A DNA stretch of 64,000 bases from NCBI RefSeq assembly GCF_018070565.1, contig NZ_JAGPXL010000002.1, forward strand, positions 1-64,000. The letters are read 5' to 3'. This document shows positions 1-9,389 of the stretch, piece after piece; the first letter of the stretch is position 1, and each line of letters starts with the position of its first letter. The notes under the pieces were generated by a model. That model was given only the letters and a program-made list of their open reading frames with translations, made no database searches and was not told the origin of the DNA. Made by a program: the position numbers and the translations under genes. Origin of the DNA: Streptomyces sp. B93 (lineage in GTDB: Bacteria; Actinomycetota; Actinomycetes; Streptomycetales; Streptomycetaceae).

Positions 1-547
1 CTTCCGACTCCCCCCACAGGGACCGCAGTTCATCGGCCGCTGACCCTTTGCCGCCACTGAGGGTTGGCCACGACCACCATCTCAACAGGGCGCCCGGCGT
101 CGGTGCTGACCACAGCCGGGTCGCGCAACCCGGCGCTACGGGGGTGCCGCCGCGCCCACCCGTGCCGCCCTGCGGCACGACTGCCCGCGGCTATGCGGGC
201 GCCGCCCCAGCGGCACGGCTGCTCGCAGCTGGGGCAGATGCGGCCCCGTAGCCGCAGCCAGGTGGGGGCAGGTCCACTGCAGGCTGGGGCCCGTCAGCAG
301 TGGCGCGGGCTGCTCGCTGGCTCAGCCACTGGCGGCCCGCAGTCGCCGTACCACGGAAGGGGACGTGTCGGGGGGTGTCCGCCCGCAGTGGTTCGCGCGG
401 AAAGCCCCGGCGCCTATCCAGTTGGCAGATCGCGCGGTTCCGAGGACGGACACCCCCCGGCGCGGCCCCGACCCACCCCCCGGCGGACAGCGCTACGCCC
501 GCCACCCACCGGACAGAAACAGGCCGCCGCAGGCATCCGCCGCCACC
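1..547. other. Non-coding, repeat-rich intergenic stretch
   Basis: I see no convincing gene here. Several frames are open, but their translations are Pro/Arg-rich low-complexity products of GC bias. Around 150-225 lies a copy of the intergenic repeat seen again at 9273-9347 (GTGCCGC... and CAGCGGCAC arms followed by TGCCCGC). A perfect 13-bp inverted repeat sits at 369-381 and 447-459 (CGGGGGGTGTCCG and its complement), with a 65-bp spacer. The terA stop codon begins at 548 on the minus strand, so this is its downstream region. Confidence 0.6.
369..459. repeat. Inverted repeat, 13-bp perfect arms
   Basis: CGGGGGGTGTCCG at 369-381 is the exact reverse complement of 447-459. The 65-nt spacer is long for a simple terminator. 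It lies about 90 bp beyond the terA stop codon on the minus strand, so it could act as a distal terminator or be a remnant of a mobile repeat. Role unknown. Confidence 0.6.
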
Positions 548-1288
548 TCACCGCTGCGCCTTCGTCTTGTACCCCCGCCCCCACTGCAACCCCCACCCGT
601 ACAACCGATCCAGCTCCCCCTGGAACCCGTACACGAACCTCACCTCGCGCCGGACCAGGATCTCCCCCTTCACGTTCTCGATCATCACCACCGCACACGA
701 CCGCGCCTGCGGCTGCCGCTCGTCCAGATGGATCTCGATCCGCGGCCCGTTGCTCGGATACAGCGTCACCACCGCCTGCGTACGATCGAACGCCGGCGTC
801 TGGTCGTAGATGTACGCGAACACCAGCAACCGCTTGATCGCATCCCGATGGTCCAGATTGACGTAGATCGTCTCCCCGGACGCCGACCCGAACCGATCGT
901 CCCCGCTCAGCTTCACGTACGGCGGCGCGTTCACGTCCCCGAGGTAGCCCCCCAGCGGCTGCACAACCCCCTTCGACCCGTCCTGAAGCTCGTACAGACA
1001 CCCCAGGTCCAGGTCCACGTTCACCATCGACTGGCTGTGCGCCACCACCTCCGGCGGCTTCAGCGCCCTGAACGGATGCCGCAGCAGACTCTCCCGCTGC
1101 GGCCCCCCGAAGTCCGACGTCCGCATCCGCCAGTTCAGATTGACCCGCAGATGCCCCGTCGCCGCGTCCTGCTTGGTCAGCGACACCTGCCCGTGCCGCT
1201 TCGTCAGTTCGATCGCGTTGCTCGACGCACTCCCCGAGTCGAACTGCGCCGCCCGCCCCCGCCACAGCAACCCGTCCAACAGCCCCAT
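548..1288 (-). CDS. TerA-like tellurium resistance/TerD-domain protein
   Basis: 246 aa. I chose the ATG at 1288 (MGLLDGLLWRGRAAQF) because the open frame upstream is low-complexity. The central part (DLDLGCLYELQDG, KGVVQPLGGYLGD, YVKLSGDDRFG) and the end (REVRFVYGFQGELDRLYGWGLQW) match the C-terminal TerD-like fold of TerA proteins, which are soluble cytoplasmic proteins with predicted calcium-binding loops. Family knowledge links them to tellurite and general stress resistance with a TerC membrane partner; the exact biochemistry is unsettled. It lies downstream of terC on the same strand, separated by a terminator-like hairpin, so it may have its own promoter in the 112-nt gap. Assignment to TerA rests on motif memory. 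Confidence 0.82.
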   Translation of the reverse strand: MGLLDGLLWRGRAAQFDSGSASSNAIELTKRHGQVSLTKQDAATGHLRVNLNWRMRTSDFGGPQRESLLRHPFRALKPPEVVAHSQSMVNVDLDLGCLYELQDGSKGVVQPLGGYLGDVNAPPYVKLSGDDRFGSASGETIYVNLDHRDAIKRLLVFAYIYDQTPAFDRTQAVVTLYPSNGPRIEIHLDERQPQARSCAVVMIENVKGEILVRREVRFVYGFQGELDRLYGWGLQWGRGYKTKAQR

Positions 1289-1319
1289 CGCCCGCCCCAC
1301 CCCACACCGAAAAGACAGA

Positions 1320-1370
1320 CCCGACAAAACAACGGGGCGGCCAAGAGGACCCGTCCTCAACGCCGCCCCG
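1320..1370 (-). terminator. Rho-independent terminator downstream of terC-like gene
   Basis: Two stacked stems: CGGGGCGGC (1333-1341) pairs with GCCGCCCCG (1362-1370), and GAGGAC (1345-1350) pairs with GTCCTC (1353-1358). Read on the minus strand, the hairpin is followed by TTGTTTTGTC, a real T-rich tract that is unusual in this GC-rich DNA. It follows the stop codon at 1401, so it should separate the terC and terA transcripts. Confidence 0.75.
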
Positions 1371-1400
1371 CCCAGAAGCGTTCCCACACCCGCAGGAACG

Positions 1401-2549
1401 TCACACCCCGGAAGAGACCTCGGCCTTCTCGTCGGACGACCCGGCCGGCCCCTCCGCCGCCGCCAGCGCACGGTTGCGCCGCACGGAGGACCAGAAGGAC
1501 GCCGCGATCAGCACGACACCCACCAGACCGGTGATGACCTCGTGGATCTCGTACTGGATCGTCACCAGCAGGATCATCGCCAGCGCACCGATCGCGTAGT
1601 GCGCGCCGTGCTCCAGGTACACGTAGTCGTCCAGCGTCCCCTGCCGCACGAGGTACACGGTCAGCGACCGCACGTACATCGCCCCGATACCAAGACCCAG
1701 CGCCATCAGCACGATGTCGTTGGTGATGGCGAACGCCCCGATGACCCCGTCGAACGAGAACGACGCGTCCAGGACCTCCAGATACAGGAACATGAAGAAC
1801 GCGGCCTTGCCGGCGAGCAGTATCGCGGGCTTCTGCTTGCCCGCACGCTTCGCCTGCTCCTCCTCCTCGTGCTCGCGCTCCTCCTCTTCCTCCAGCTTGT
1901 CCTCGAAGTAGCCGGAGAGCCCGCCCACGATCATGTAGGTGATCAGACCGGCGATGCCGGACAGCAGCACCGTCTCCGCCTTGTCCACATGCGTACCGCC
2001 GTGCTGGTGGGCGTTGGCGGCGAAGGTCAGCGAGGAGATCAGCAGGACGACCAGCGCGATGCAGACCGACAGCATGTCGACCTTGCCGAGCTTGGCCAGT
2101 GGCCGCTCGATCCAGTGCAGCCACTTGATGTCCCGGTCCTCGAAGATGAAGTCCAGGAAGATCATCAACAGGAACATGCCACCGAACGCGGCGATCGACG
2201 GGTGCGCGTCCGTGACCAGTTCCTGGTAGCGGTCCTTGTCCGTCAGGGCGAGGTCGACCGCCTCGATCGGCCCCATCGACGCGCTCACCGCGACGATGAC
2301 GACGGGGAAGACCAGCCGCATGCCGAAGACGGCGATGAGGATGCCGATCGTGAGGAAGATCTTCTGCCAGAAGGCGTTCATCTTCTTCAGGATTCCGGCG
2401 TTGACCACCGCGTTGTCGAAGGACAGCGAGATCTCGAGGATCGAGAGGATCGCCACGATGCCGAAGGCGGTCCACCCCCCGAAGAGGAGTGCTGCGACCA
2501 GACCGAGCGCGGTGACCGCGAACGACCAGCCGAAGGTTTTCAGAACCAC
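1401..2549 (-). CDS. TerC/DUF475 family integral membrane protein
   Basis: 382 aa from a GTG start at 2549. Multi-pass membrane protein with hydrophobic segments near residues 5-30, 75-100, 130-150 and in the C-terminal half. It has the TerC-type acidic motif ISLSFDNAVVNAGIL near residue 40 and a second copy-like motif DASFSFDGVIGAFAI in the C-terminal half, with a charged Glu-rich loop (EEEEEREHEEEEQAKR) between. TerC proteins are thought to move metal ions (manganese has been shown in some) and to work with TerD/TerA proteins. The context of terA and two terD genes supports this. No strong ribosome-binding site is seen. Confidence 0.88.
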   Translation of the reverse strand: MVLKTFGWSFAVTALGLVAALLFGGWTAFGIVAILSILEISLSFDNAVVNAGILKKMNAFWQKIFLTIGILIAVFGMRLVFPVVIVAVSASMGPIEAVDLALTDKDRYQELVTDAHPSIAAFGGMFLLMIFLDFIFEDRDIKWLHWIERPLAKLGKVDMLSVCIALVVLLISSLTFAANAHQHGGTHVDKAETVLLSGIAGLITYMIVGGLSGYFEDKLEEEEEREHEEEEQAKRAGKQKPAILLAGKAAFFMFLYLEVLDASFSFDGVIGAFAITNDIVLMALGLGIGAMYVRSLTVYLVRQGTLDDYVYLEHGAHYAIGALAMILLVTIQYEIHEVITGLVGVVLIAASFWSSVRRNRALAAAEGPAGSSDEKAEVSSGV

Positions 2550-2607
2550 TGGCTACCCAATCCCTTGTGTTCGGGGTGTACGGGTCTCCCCCGCGCCGCA
2601 CCCGGCT

Positions 2608-3183
2608 TTACGAAACATTGACCCCGAAGTCTAGAGCGATACCGCGCAGTCCGGACGCGTACCCCTGTCCCACCGCCCGGAACTTCCATTCGCCCTGGTA
2701 GCGATAGACCTCGCCGAAGATCATCGCGGTTTCGGTGGAGGCGTCCTCGCTCAGGTCGTAGCGAGCCAGTTCCTGACCGTCGGCCTGGTTGACGACGCGG
2801 ATGAACGCGTTGCTGACCTGCCCGAACGTCTGGCCGCGCTCATCGGCCATATGGATCGAGACGGGAAAAACGATCTTGTCGCAGTGGGCGGGCACCTTGG
2901 ACAGGTCGATCAGGATCGACTCGTCGTCCCCCTCGCCCTCACCGGTGAGGTTGTCCCCGGTGTGCTCCACCGATCCGTCCGGGCTCTTGAGCTGGTTGTA
3001 GAAGATGAACCACTCGTCGCCGAGCACCCGCCCGCTGTTGAGTACCAGCGCGCTGGCGTCGAGGTCGAAGGGGGCTCCGGTGGTGGAGCGCGCGTCCCAG
3101 CCGAGTCCGATCATCACCTGAGTGAGGTTCGGCGCGGCCTTGGACAGGGAGACGTTGCCTCCCTTGGCGAGCGTGACGCCCAT
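2608..3183 (-). CDS. terD: TerD family protein (first of tandem pair)
   Basis: 191 aa. The start ATG at 3183 is preceded by GGGAGGACC, a clear ribosome-binding site, so the longer open frame upstream is not used. It starts with the family hallmark [15 protein letters not shown] and carries [16 protein letters not shown] and the acidic stretch [14 protein letters not shown], which form the calcium-binding sites of TerD. Cytoplasmic; linked to tellurite, oxidative and developmental stress in Streptomyces. About 75% of positions look shared with the neighbouring copy at 3290-3865, so the pair is a tandem duplication. A strong hairpin lies between the two genes. Confidence 0.92.
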   Translation of the reverse strand: MGVTLAKGGNVSLSKAAPNLTQVMIGLGWDARSTTGAPFDLDASALVLNSGRVLGDEWFIFYNQLKSPDGSVEHTGDNLTGEGEGDDESILIDLSKVPAHCDKIVFPVSIHMADERGQTFGQVSNAFIRVVNQADGQELARYDLSEDASTETAMIFGEVYRYQGEWKFRAVGQGYASGLRGIALDFGVNVS

Positions 3184-3226
3184 GATGCTGGTCCTCCCCT
3201 GGTCGTGCCTCTTTGGTTGTCCTGCG

Positions 3227-3263
3227 CGTCCGGCGCCGCACGCTCTCGGTGCGGCGCCGGACG
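3227..3263 (-). terminator. Strong stem-loop between the two terD genes
   Basis: CGTCCGGCGCCGCAC (3227-3241) pairs perfectly with 3249-3263 across a 7-nt loop. There is no T tract on either side. Transcription is leftward, so it follows the upstream terD copy and precedes the ribosome-binding site of the downstream copy. It probably reduces read-through or stabilises the upstream mRNA end. Confidence 0.7.
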
Positions 3264-3289
3264 GTGAAGCGGTGGGACTGGTGCGCGAC

Positions 3290-3865
3290 TCAGACGTTGA
3301 CGCCGAAGTCCTGCGCGATGCCGCGCAGGCCGGAGGCGTAACCCTGGCCGATGGCGCGGAACTTCCACTCCGCGCCGTGCCGGTACAGCTCACCGAAGAC
3401 CATCGCGGTCTCGGTGGACGCGTCCTCACTGAGGTCGTAACGCGCGATCTCCGCCTCACCGGCCTGGTTCACGACGCGGATGAACGCGTTGCGCACCTGG
3501 CCGAAGGACTGCTGGCGGTTCTCGGCGTCGTAGATCGAGACCGGGAAGACGATCTTCTCCACGTCGGCCGGGACGGTGGCGAGGTTGATCTTGATCTGCT
3601 CGTCGTCGCCCTCGCCCTCGCCGGTGATGTTGTCACCGGTGTGCTCGACCGAGCCGTCCGGGCTCTTGAGGTTGTTGAAGAAGATGAAGTGCTGGTCGCT
3701 CGCGACCTTGCCGGCGCTGTTGAGCAGCAGCGCGCTGGCGTCGAGGTCGAAGTCGGTGCCGGTCGTGGTGCGCACGTCCCACCCGAGACCGACGATGACC
3801 GCGGTCAGGCCCGGGGCCTCCTTGGTCAGCGATACGTTGCCGCCCTTGCTCAGGCTGACTCCCAC
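3290..3865 (-). CDS. terD: TerD family protein (second of tandem pair)
   Basis: 191 aa, ATG at 3865. Same fold and hallmarks as its neighbour: [53 protein letters not shown] and a C-terminal [13 protein letters not shown]. It is the promoter-proximal copy of the pair on the minus strand. Likely a soluble calcium-binding stress protein acting with the TerC-like membrane protein encoded downstream. Function in tellurite resistance is inferred from family only. Confidence 0.93.
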   Translation of the reverse strand: MGVSLSKGGNVSLTKEAPGLTAVIVGLGWDVRTTTGTDFDLDASALLLNSAGKVASDQHFIFFNNLKSPDGSVEHTGDNITGEGEGDDEQIKINLATVPADVEKIVFPVSIYDAENRQQSFGQVRNAFIRVVNQAGEAEIARYDLSEDASTETAMVFGELYRHGAEWKFRAIGQGYASGLRGIAQDFGVNV

Positions 3866-3978
3866 GAGTCCTCCACTTAGGTCCAGGGGCGGGAAGCCCC
3901 GTCGTGCGTTGCTATCGGATCAAACGACTCGATCCTAGTGACGGGTTCCCGCCGCACGCAGGCCTTGCGACCGAACAA

Positions 3979-4437
3979 TCACAGGGTGTCGAGCGCCGTG
4001 ACGTACTCGTTCAGGTCACGGGCGTCCGGCAGGGCGTTGACGACGGTCCAGCGCACCACGCCCTCCTTGTCGATCACGAAGGTGCCGCGCACCGCGCAGC
4101 CCTTGGCCTCGTCGAAGACGCCGTACGCGCGCGAGGTCTCCCCGTGCGGCCAGAAGTCGCTCAGCAGGGGGTACTCCAGGCCCTCCTGCTCGGCGAAGAC
4201 GCGCAGGGTGTGGATGGAGTCGTTGGAGACGGCGAGCACCTGGGTGTCGCGGTCGGTGAACCTCGGCAGGTTGTCGCGCACCTCGCACAGCTCTCCGGTG
4301 CACACTCCGGTGAAGGCGAAGGGGTAGAAGAGCACCACCACGTTCTTCGCGCCACGGAAGTCGGAGAGCCGGACGGTGCGGCCGTGGTTGTCCTTCAGTT
4401 CGAAGTCGGGGGCCTTCTCGCCGACCTGGAGGGCCAT
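3979..4437 (-). CDS. AhpE-like 1-Cys peroxiredoxin
   Basis: 152 aa, ATG at 4437. Thioredoxin-fold peroxidase that reduces hydrogen peroxide, organic peroxides or peroxynitrite in the cytoplasm. The peroxidatic site is YPFAFTGVCTGELC, with Pro39, Thr43 and Cys46, and the active-site Arg is Arg117. Cys51 and Cys114 are further cysteines that could act as resolving residues, so whether it is strictly 1-Cys is open. Length and N-terminal KAPDFELKDNHGRTVRLSDFRG match AhpE/Bcp proteins. It sits between the terD genes and DUF3052, on the same strand as both. Confidence 0.92.
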   Translation of the reverse strand: MALQVGEKAPDFELKDNHGRTVRLSDFRGAKNVVVLFYPFAFTGVCTGELCEVRDNLPRFTDRDTQVLAVSNDSIHTLRVFAEQEGLEYPLLSDFWPHGETSRAYGVFDEAKGCAVRGTFVIDKEGVVRWTVVNALPDARDLNEYVTALDTL

Positions 4438-4521
4438 GCGGGTTCCCTTCGGTGAGCCGTTCGGATGGGTCGGGGTCCCACCCTACGCAGCGCTCACCGG
4501 GGCCCGGCGGACGGGCCCGGG

Positions 4522-4564
4522 CGGCGGACCGGCGCCTACGGACTGTCCGTGGGCCGGTCCGCCG
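4522..4564 (-). terminator. Hairpin downstream of the DUF3052 gene
   Basis: CGGCGGACCGGC (4522-4533) pairs with GCCGGTCCGCCG (4553-4564). A second inner stem, ACGGAC with GTCCGT, fills the loop. It begins 17 nt past the DUF3052 stop codon on the minus strand. No T tract. Confidence 0.65.
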
Positions 4565-4580
4565 TGCGGTCAGCGGACGG

Positions 4581-5018
4581 TCACCGCTTGGACTTGGCCG
4601 CCTTGGGCGTGGCCAGGCGGCTGCCGCTCCAGTCCTTGCCCACGCTGACGCTCTTGGACGCCGTCAGGCCCGCCGTCGTGGCGGCCTCCGAGATGTCGCT
4701 CGGCTCCACGTATCCCGAACGGCCGGTCTTCGGCGTCAGGAGCAGGATGGCGCCGCCCTCCTCGATGTACGTGGTGGCATCCACCAGCGCATCCGTCAGG
4801 TCGCCGTCGTCGTCGCGGAACCACAGCACAACGGCGTCGGCCACGTCGTCGTACTCCTCGTCCACCAGGTCGCTGCCGATGGCTTCCTCGACGGCCTCGC
4901 GAAGCTCCTGGTCGACGTCGTCGTCGTAGCCGATCTCCTGGACCACCTGCCCGGGCTGGAACCCCAGCCTGGCGGCAGGGTTCGTCCGCTCCTCCGCGTG
5001 GTCCGCGGTCGCGCTCAC
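4581..5018 (-). CDS. DUF3052 domain protein
   Basis: 145 aa. I chose GTG at 5018 rather than the ATG at 5036, because AGGAGG ends 6 nt before the GTG and would be inside the longer reading frame. Acidic, soluble, no membrane segments. Carries the DUF3052 features ARLGFQPGQVVQEIGYDDDVD and EYDDVADAVVLWFRDDDGDL, then a basic tail ending in lysines and arginine. The family is conserved in actinobacteria and is usually found divergent from aceE, as here. Biochemical role not known to me. Confidence 0.9.
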   Translation of the reverse strand: MSATADHAEERTNPAARLGFQPGQVVQEIGYDDDVDQELREAVEEAIGSDLVDEEYDDVADAVVLWFRDDDGDLTDALVDATTYIEEGGAILLLTPKTGRSGYVEPSDISEAATTAGLTASKSVSVGKDWSGSRLATPKAAKSKR

Positions 5019-5388
5019 GGGTTGCCTCCTGATCATGTTTTTGGGTAGGTCTCAGCCACGCGCGTGCGCGAAGCATTGGCCGTAGTCCACACGGGCGGGA
5101 CGGATCGCGCAAGTACCCGGCGGTTGGGACCGCCGAAACGGTGACGATCCCGGCCGTGTCGCCGCAACTCCAGCCACGCTATCCCGGCCATCGGTGACGC
5201 ACACCACACCGTTGTGCCCTGTTTGCGCATTTGGGAACCATCTTTGGGTACGAGTTTCGAATGCCTTTGCGCCGAGAGCTGACGGCGGCCCCCGTTACCT
5301 GGGGGTAAAGATGACGTTTGGCGCGCCGAGGTGGACGATGGGGGACGGCGCAGACATATGGACAACCCTCTGACAGGTAAGGACCAGC
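5019..5388. promoter_or_regulatory. Divergent control region between DUF3052 and aceE genes
   Basis: 370 bp with no gene. The stretch 5226-5300 is less GC-rich than its surroundings and carries several TTTG runs, typical of a promoter area. I cannot place a -35/-10 pair with confidence on either strand. The aceE ribosome-binding site is AGGTAAGGA, just before the GTG at 5389. Confidence 0.5.
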
Positions 5389-8136
5389 GTGGCTTCCGGA
5401 TCCGATCGCAACCCGATCATCATTGGCGGTCTGCCGAGTCAGGTTCCTGACTTCGATCCCGAGGAAACCCAGGAGTGGCTCGACTCCCTCGACGCCGCCA
5501 TCGACGAGCGGGGCCGCGAGCGTGCCCGCTACCTGATGCTGCGGCTGATCGAGCGGGCCCGCGAGAAGCGCGTCGCCGTGCCCGAGATGCGCAGCACGGA
5601 CTACGTCAACACCATCGCCACCAAGGACGAGCCGTTCTTCCCCGGCAACGAGGAGATCGAGCGCCGGATCCTCAACGCCACCCGCTGGAACGCCGCCGTG
5701 ATGGTCTCGCGCGCCCAGCGGCCCGGCATCGGCGTCGGCGGCCACATCGCCACGTTCGCGTCCTCCGCCTCCCTCTACGACGTGGGCTTCAACCACTTCT
5801 TCCGGGGCAAGGACGAGGGCGACGGCGGCGACCAGGTCTTCTTCCAGGGGCACGCCTCACCGGGCATCTACGCGCGCGCGTACCTGCTGGACCGGCTGAG
5901 CGAACAGCACCTGGACGGGTTCCGCCAGGAGAAGTCGAAGGCGCCGTACGGCCTCTCCTCGTACCCGCACCCGCGGCTGATGCCGGACTTCTGGGAGTTC
6001 CCGACGGTGTCGATGGGCCTCGGCCCGATCGGCGCGATCTACCAGGCGCGGATGAACCGCTACATGCACGCGCGCGGGATCGCCGACACCTCCCGGTCGC
6101 ACGTGTGGGCGTTCCTCGGCGACGGCGAGATGGACGAGCCGGAGTCGCTGGGCCAGCTGACCATCGCCGCGCGGGAGGGCCTGGACAACCTCACCTTCGT
6201 CGTCAACTGCAACCTCCAGCGCCTGGACGGGCCGGTGCGCGGCAACGGCAAGGTCATCCAGGAGCTGGAGTCGGTCTTCCGGGGCGCGGGCTGGAACGTC
6301 ATCAAGCTGATCTGGGACCGCACCTGGGACCCGCTGCTCGCCCAGGACCGCGACGGCACCCTGGTCAACAGGATGAACACGACGCCGGACGGCCAGTTCC
6401 AGACGTACGCCACCGAGTCCGGCGCCTACATCCGCGAGCACTTCTTCGGCGACGACCACCGGCTGCGCGCGATGGTCGAGAACATGACCGACGAGCAGAT
6501 CCTGCACCTGGGGCGCGGCGGTCACGACCACCGCAAGGTGTACGCGGCGTTCAAGGCGGCCGTGGAGCACCAGGGCCAGCCGACGGTGATCCTGGCCAAG
6601 ACGATCAAGGGCTGGACCCTTGGCCCGAACTTCGAGGGCCGCAACGCCACGCACCAGATGAAGAAGCTCACGGTCGACGACCTCAAGCGCTTCCGGGACC
6701 GCCTGCACCTGCCGATCTCCGACAAGGACCTGGAGTCCGGCGCGCCGCCGTACTACCACCCGGGCCGGGACTCGGAGGAGATCCAGTACATGCACGACCG
6801 CCGCAAGGGTCTCGGCGGTTACGTGCCCACGCGGGTGGTGCGGTCCAAGCCGCTGCCGCTGCCCGGGGACAAGACGTACGCGACCGTCAAGAAGGGCACG
6901 GGCCAGCAGCAGATCGCCACCACCATGGCGTTCGTACGGCTGCTGAAGGACCTCATGCGGGACAAGGAGCTCGGCAGGCGGTTCGTGCTGATCGCGCCGG
7001 ACGAGTACCGCACGTTCGGCATGGACTCCTTCTTCCCGAGCGCGAAGATCTACAACCCGCTGGGTCAGCAGTACGAGTCGGTCGACCGGGAGCTGCTGCT
7101 CGCCTACAAGGAGTCCCCGACCGGTCAGATGCTGCACGACGGCATCTCCGAGGCGGGCTGCACGGCGTCGCTGATCGCGGCGGGCTCGGCGTACGCCACG
7201 CACGGCGAACCGCTGATCCCGGTGTACGTCTTCTACTCGATGTTCGGTTTCCAGCGCACCGGCGACCAGTTCTGGCAGATGTCCGACCAGCTGGCGCGCG
7301 GATTCGTCCTGGGCGCGACCGCGGGCCGCACGACCCTGACCGGTGAGGGCTTGCAGCACGCGGACGGCCACTCCCAGCTGCTGGCCTCCACCAACCCGGC
7401 GTGCGTCGCCTACGACCCGGCCTACGGGTACGAGATCGCGCACATCGTCCAGGACGGGCTGCGCCGGATGTACGGCGGCGGCGAGGAGCACCCGCACGGC
7501 GAGGACGTCTTCTACTACCTCACCGTCTACAACGAGCCGATCCAGCACCCCGCCGAGCCGGAGAACGTCGACGTCGAGGGCATCCTCAAGGGCGTCCACC
7601 GCGTCAGCGAGGGCACGTCCGGGACCATCCCCGCCCAGATCATCGCCTCCGGTGTCGCGGTGCCGTGGGCCCTGGAGGCGCAGCGAATCCTCGCCGAGCA
7701 GTGGAACGTCCAGGCCGGGGTCTGGTCCGCGACCTCCTGGAACGAGCTGCGGCGCGAGGCCGTGGAGTGCGAGCGGCACAACCTGCTGCACCCCGAGGAG
7801 GAGCAGCGGGTGCCGTACGTCACCCGGAAGCTCGGCGCGAGCGAGGGGCCGTTCCTCGCGGTGTCCGACTGGATGCGCTCGGTGCCCGACCAGATCGCGC
7901 GCTGGGTGCCGGGGACGTACCAGTCGCTGGGCGCGGACGGCTTCGGCTTCGCCGACACCCGGGGCGCGGCGCGGCGCTTCTTCCACATCGACGCCGAGTC
8001 GATCGTGGTGGGCGTGCTGGCGGAGCTGGCGCGGGAGGGCAAGGTGGACCGGTCGGCGCTGAAGCAGGCGATCGACCGCTACCAGCTGCTCGATGTCGCG
8101 GCGGCGGACCCGGGGACGGCGGGCGGGGACGCGTAG
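5389..8136 (+). CDS. aceE: Pyruvate dehydrogenase E1 component, homodimeric type
   Basis: 915 aa from a GTG start with an AGGTAAGGA ribosome-binding site. Decarboxylates pyruvate on thiamine diphosphate and passes the acetyl group to the lipoyl domain of E2, feeding acetyl-CoA to the citric acid cycle and fatty acid synthesis. The length fits the single-chain alpha2 type of E1. The thiamine-diphosphate motif [10 protein letters not shown] ... NLTFVVNCN lies near residues 243-275, and the N-terminus has the typical [20 protein letters not shown]. No E2 or E3 gene follows. It is monocistronic here: a MITE-like element comes next, then an unrelated channel gene. Confidence 0.97.
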   Translation: MASGSDRNPIIIGGLPSQVPDFDPEETQEWLDSLDAAIDERGRERARYLMLRLIERAREKRVAVPEMRSTDYVNTIATKDEPFFPGNEEIERRILNATRWNAAVMVSRAQRPGIGVGGHIATFASSASLYDVGFNHFFRGKDEGDGGDQVFFQGHASPGIYARAYLLDRLSEQHLDGFRQEKSKAPYGLSSYPHPRLMPDFWEFPTVSMGLGPIGAIYQARMNRYMHARGIADTSRSHVWAFLGDGEMDEPESLGQLTIAAREGLDNLTFVVNCNLQRLDGPVRGNGKVIQELESVFRGAGWNVIKLIWDRTWDPLLAQDRDGTLVNRMNTTPDGQFQTYATESGAYIREHFFGDDHRLRAMVENMTDEQILHLGRGGHDHRKVYAAFKAAVEHQGQPTVILAKTIKGWTLGPNFEGRNATHQMKKLTVDDLKRFRDRLHLPISDKDLESGAPPYYHPGRDSEEIQYMHDRRKGLGGYVPTRVVRSKPLPLPGDKTYATVKKGTGQQQIATTMAFVRLLKDLMRDKELGRRFVLIAPDEYRTFGMDSFFPSAKIYNPLGQQYESVDRELLLAYKESPTGQMLHDGISEAGCTASLIAAGSAYATHGEPLIPVYVFYSMFGFQRTGDQFWQMSDQLARGFVLGATAGRTTLTGEGLQHADGHSQLLASTNPACVAYDPAYGYEIAHIVQDGLRRMYGGGEEHPHGEDVFYYLTVYNEPIQHPAEPENVDVEGILKGVHRVSEGTSGTIPAQIIASGVAVPWALEAQRILAEQWNVQAGVWSATSWNELRREAVECERHNLLHPEEEQRVPYVTRKLGASEGPFLAVSDWMRSVPDQIARWVPGTYQSLGADGFGFADTRGAARRFFHIDAESIVVGVLAELAREGKVDRSALKQAIDRYQLLDVAAADPGTAGGDA

Positions 8137-8140
8137 GCCT

Positions 8141-8364
8141 TAGGGCCTGTCCGGCGGATCATGTCGCAGACGTGGGGTCTGGCACGCCCATCCGCGGCGT
8201 CGTCGTCGGTTGCCGACTCCCCACGCTCGGCTGCGCTCGCGCGGGGGCACCCCCATCGCGTCGACGCCCTCCTCCGCCTTGCAGCTGGACGCGCCAGACC
8301 CCACTCACCTGTGCTGACGAGTGGCCGCAGGTTTCCTGCGACCTGATCCGCCGGACAGGCCCTA
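8141..8364. mobile_element. MITE-like element with 29-bp terminal inverted repeats
   Basis: 224 bp with no coding capacity. The ends 8141-8169 and 8336-8364 are inverted copies matching at 28 of 29 positions; the outer 21 are identical (starting TAGGGCCTGTCCGGCGGATC). The outermost bases TA on both sides could be a TA target duplication. The interior holds the CACGCTCGGCTGCGCTCGCG hairpin type common between Streptomyces genes. It begins 4 nt after the aceE stop codon. The perfect termini suggest recent mobility or selection on structure. Confidence 0.75.
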
Positions 8365-8434
8365 GGCGGTACCGCGGCCGGCCGGGGCGGCGGCGGGTGT
8401 GGGATTGCCCACCCTGCCGCCGCCCCGGCTTTCC

Positions 8435-8440
8435 TACGAT
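8435..8440 (+). promoter_or_regulatory. Probable -10 of leaderless potassium-channel transcript
   Basis: TACGAT followed by exactly 7 nt and then ATG at 8448. No Shine-Dalgarno sequence precedes either ATG. The same hexamer and spacing occur before the gene at 13815. Confidence 0.5.
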
Positions 8441-8447
8441 GGCTCGC

Positions 8448-9215
8448 ATGTCCGCATCCGAAGCCACCGCCCGGGACCGCTGGGAACGACGCACGCAGGG
8501 TCCGCTGCTCGCCCTGGCCGTCGTCTTCGCCGTCGCCTACGCCTACCCGATCGTGCAGCCGGACGCCTCCCAGGGGCTGCTCACCGCCTGTCACATCGCC
8601 AACTGGACGGTGTGGGCCGCCTTCGCTCTGGACTACATCGTCCGGCTGTGGCTCACCGAGGACCGGATGCGGTTCGTACGGGGCAATCCGCTGGCCCTGC
8701 TGGCGGTCGTACTGCCGCTGCTCCAGCCGCTGCGGCTGCTGAAGCTGGTGTCGCTGCTGCTGCTCGCGGGGCAGCGGGCGCGGCTGGCGTCGCAGGTGCG
8801 GGTGACGACGTATGTGGCGGGGTCGTGTCTGGGGCTGCTGGTCTTCGGGGCGCTGGCGGTGCTGGAGGTGGAGCGGGGGAAGCCCGGGGCGTCCATCCAC
8901 ACGCTGGGGGACGCGGTCTGGTGGGCGTTCACGACGATGACCACCGTGGGGTACGGGGACATGGCGCCGACCACGGGGCTGGGGCGGGTGCTGGCGATCG
9001 GGCTGATGCTGTCGGGGATCGCGTTGTTGGGTGTGGTGACGGCGAACATCGCGGCGTGGTTCATCGCCCGGTTCGAGATGGACGACGAGGAGGAGCGGCG
9101 GCAGACGGAGGCGATCTTCGCGTTGACGGAGGAGGTGCGGGCGTTGCGGGCGGAGGTAGCTGCGCTGGCCTCCGGCTCGGTGCAGGAGAGGTCGGCTGAG
9201 CTGGACCCCCGCTGA
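8448..9215 (+). CDS. Voltage-gated-type potassium channel
   Basis: 255 aa from ATG 8448 (ATG 8439 would add three residues). Plasma-membrane ion channel with an N-terminal sensor-like segment set (residues about 20-110), then an outer helix, pore loop and inner helix. The selectivity filter TTVGYGD is plain at residues 165-171 within WWAFTTMTTVGYGDMAP. The cytoplasmic tail (EEERRQTEAIFALTEEVRALRAEVAAL) is a heptad-like coiled coil that should hold the tetramer together. The preceding helices have few S4-type arginines (PLRLLKLV, QRARLASQVR), so voltage sensing is uncertain. Stands alone between repeat elements. Confidence 0.9.
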   Translation: MSASEATARDRWERRTQGPLLALAVVFAVAYAYPIVQPDASQGLLTACHIANWTVWAAFALDYIVRLWLTEDRMRFVRGNPLALLAVVLPLLQPLRLLKLVSLLLLAGQRARLASQVRVTTYVAGSCLGLLVFGALAVLEVERGKPGASIHTLGDAVWWAFTTMTTVGYGDMAPTTGLGRVLAIGLMLSGIALLGVVTANIAAWFIARFEMDDEEERRQTEAIFALTEEVRALRAEVAALASGSVQERSAELDPR

Positions 9216-9272
9216 GGTGTTGCCCGGCGTTGGGCTGGGCGGGGGTGGGACGCGCGGCCCGGCGCTTGCCGG

Positions 9273-9347
9273 GTGCCGCTGCGCCCACCCTCCCCCAAGC
9301 TCTCGGCTTCGCTCGAGCAGGGGGGACCCCCATCGCCCCAGCGGCAC
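9273..9347. repeat. Streptomyces intergenic repeat with nested hairpins
   Basis: Outer arms GTGCCGCTG (9273-9281) and CAGCGGCAC (9339-9347). Nested inside is the CTCCCCCAAGCTCTCGG ... AGGGGGGACCCCCAT element (about 9290-9333), a motif I recognise from many Streptomyces intergenic regions. A degenerate copy of the outer arms is at about 150-225 of this window. It lies between the convergent ends of the channel gene and the small membrane protein gene. Confidence 0.65.
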
Positions 9348-9389
9348 GATTGCCCGCAGCTACGCGGAGGCTGGCCGCAGCTGGGCTGG

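Noticed and set aside
548..3865. Calling the ter genes a tellurite resistance island
   Set aside because: The genes sit in conserved core order beside aceE with normal codon use and no mobile signatures; they look like housekeeping stress genes.
5857..7986. 709-aa minus-strand open frame opposite aceE
   Set aside because: Exact antisense of a conserved enzyme, no ribosome-binding site or recognisable domain; a codon-bias shadow.
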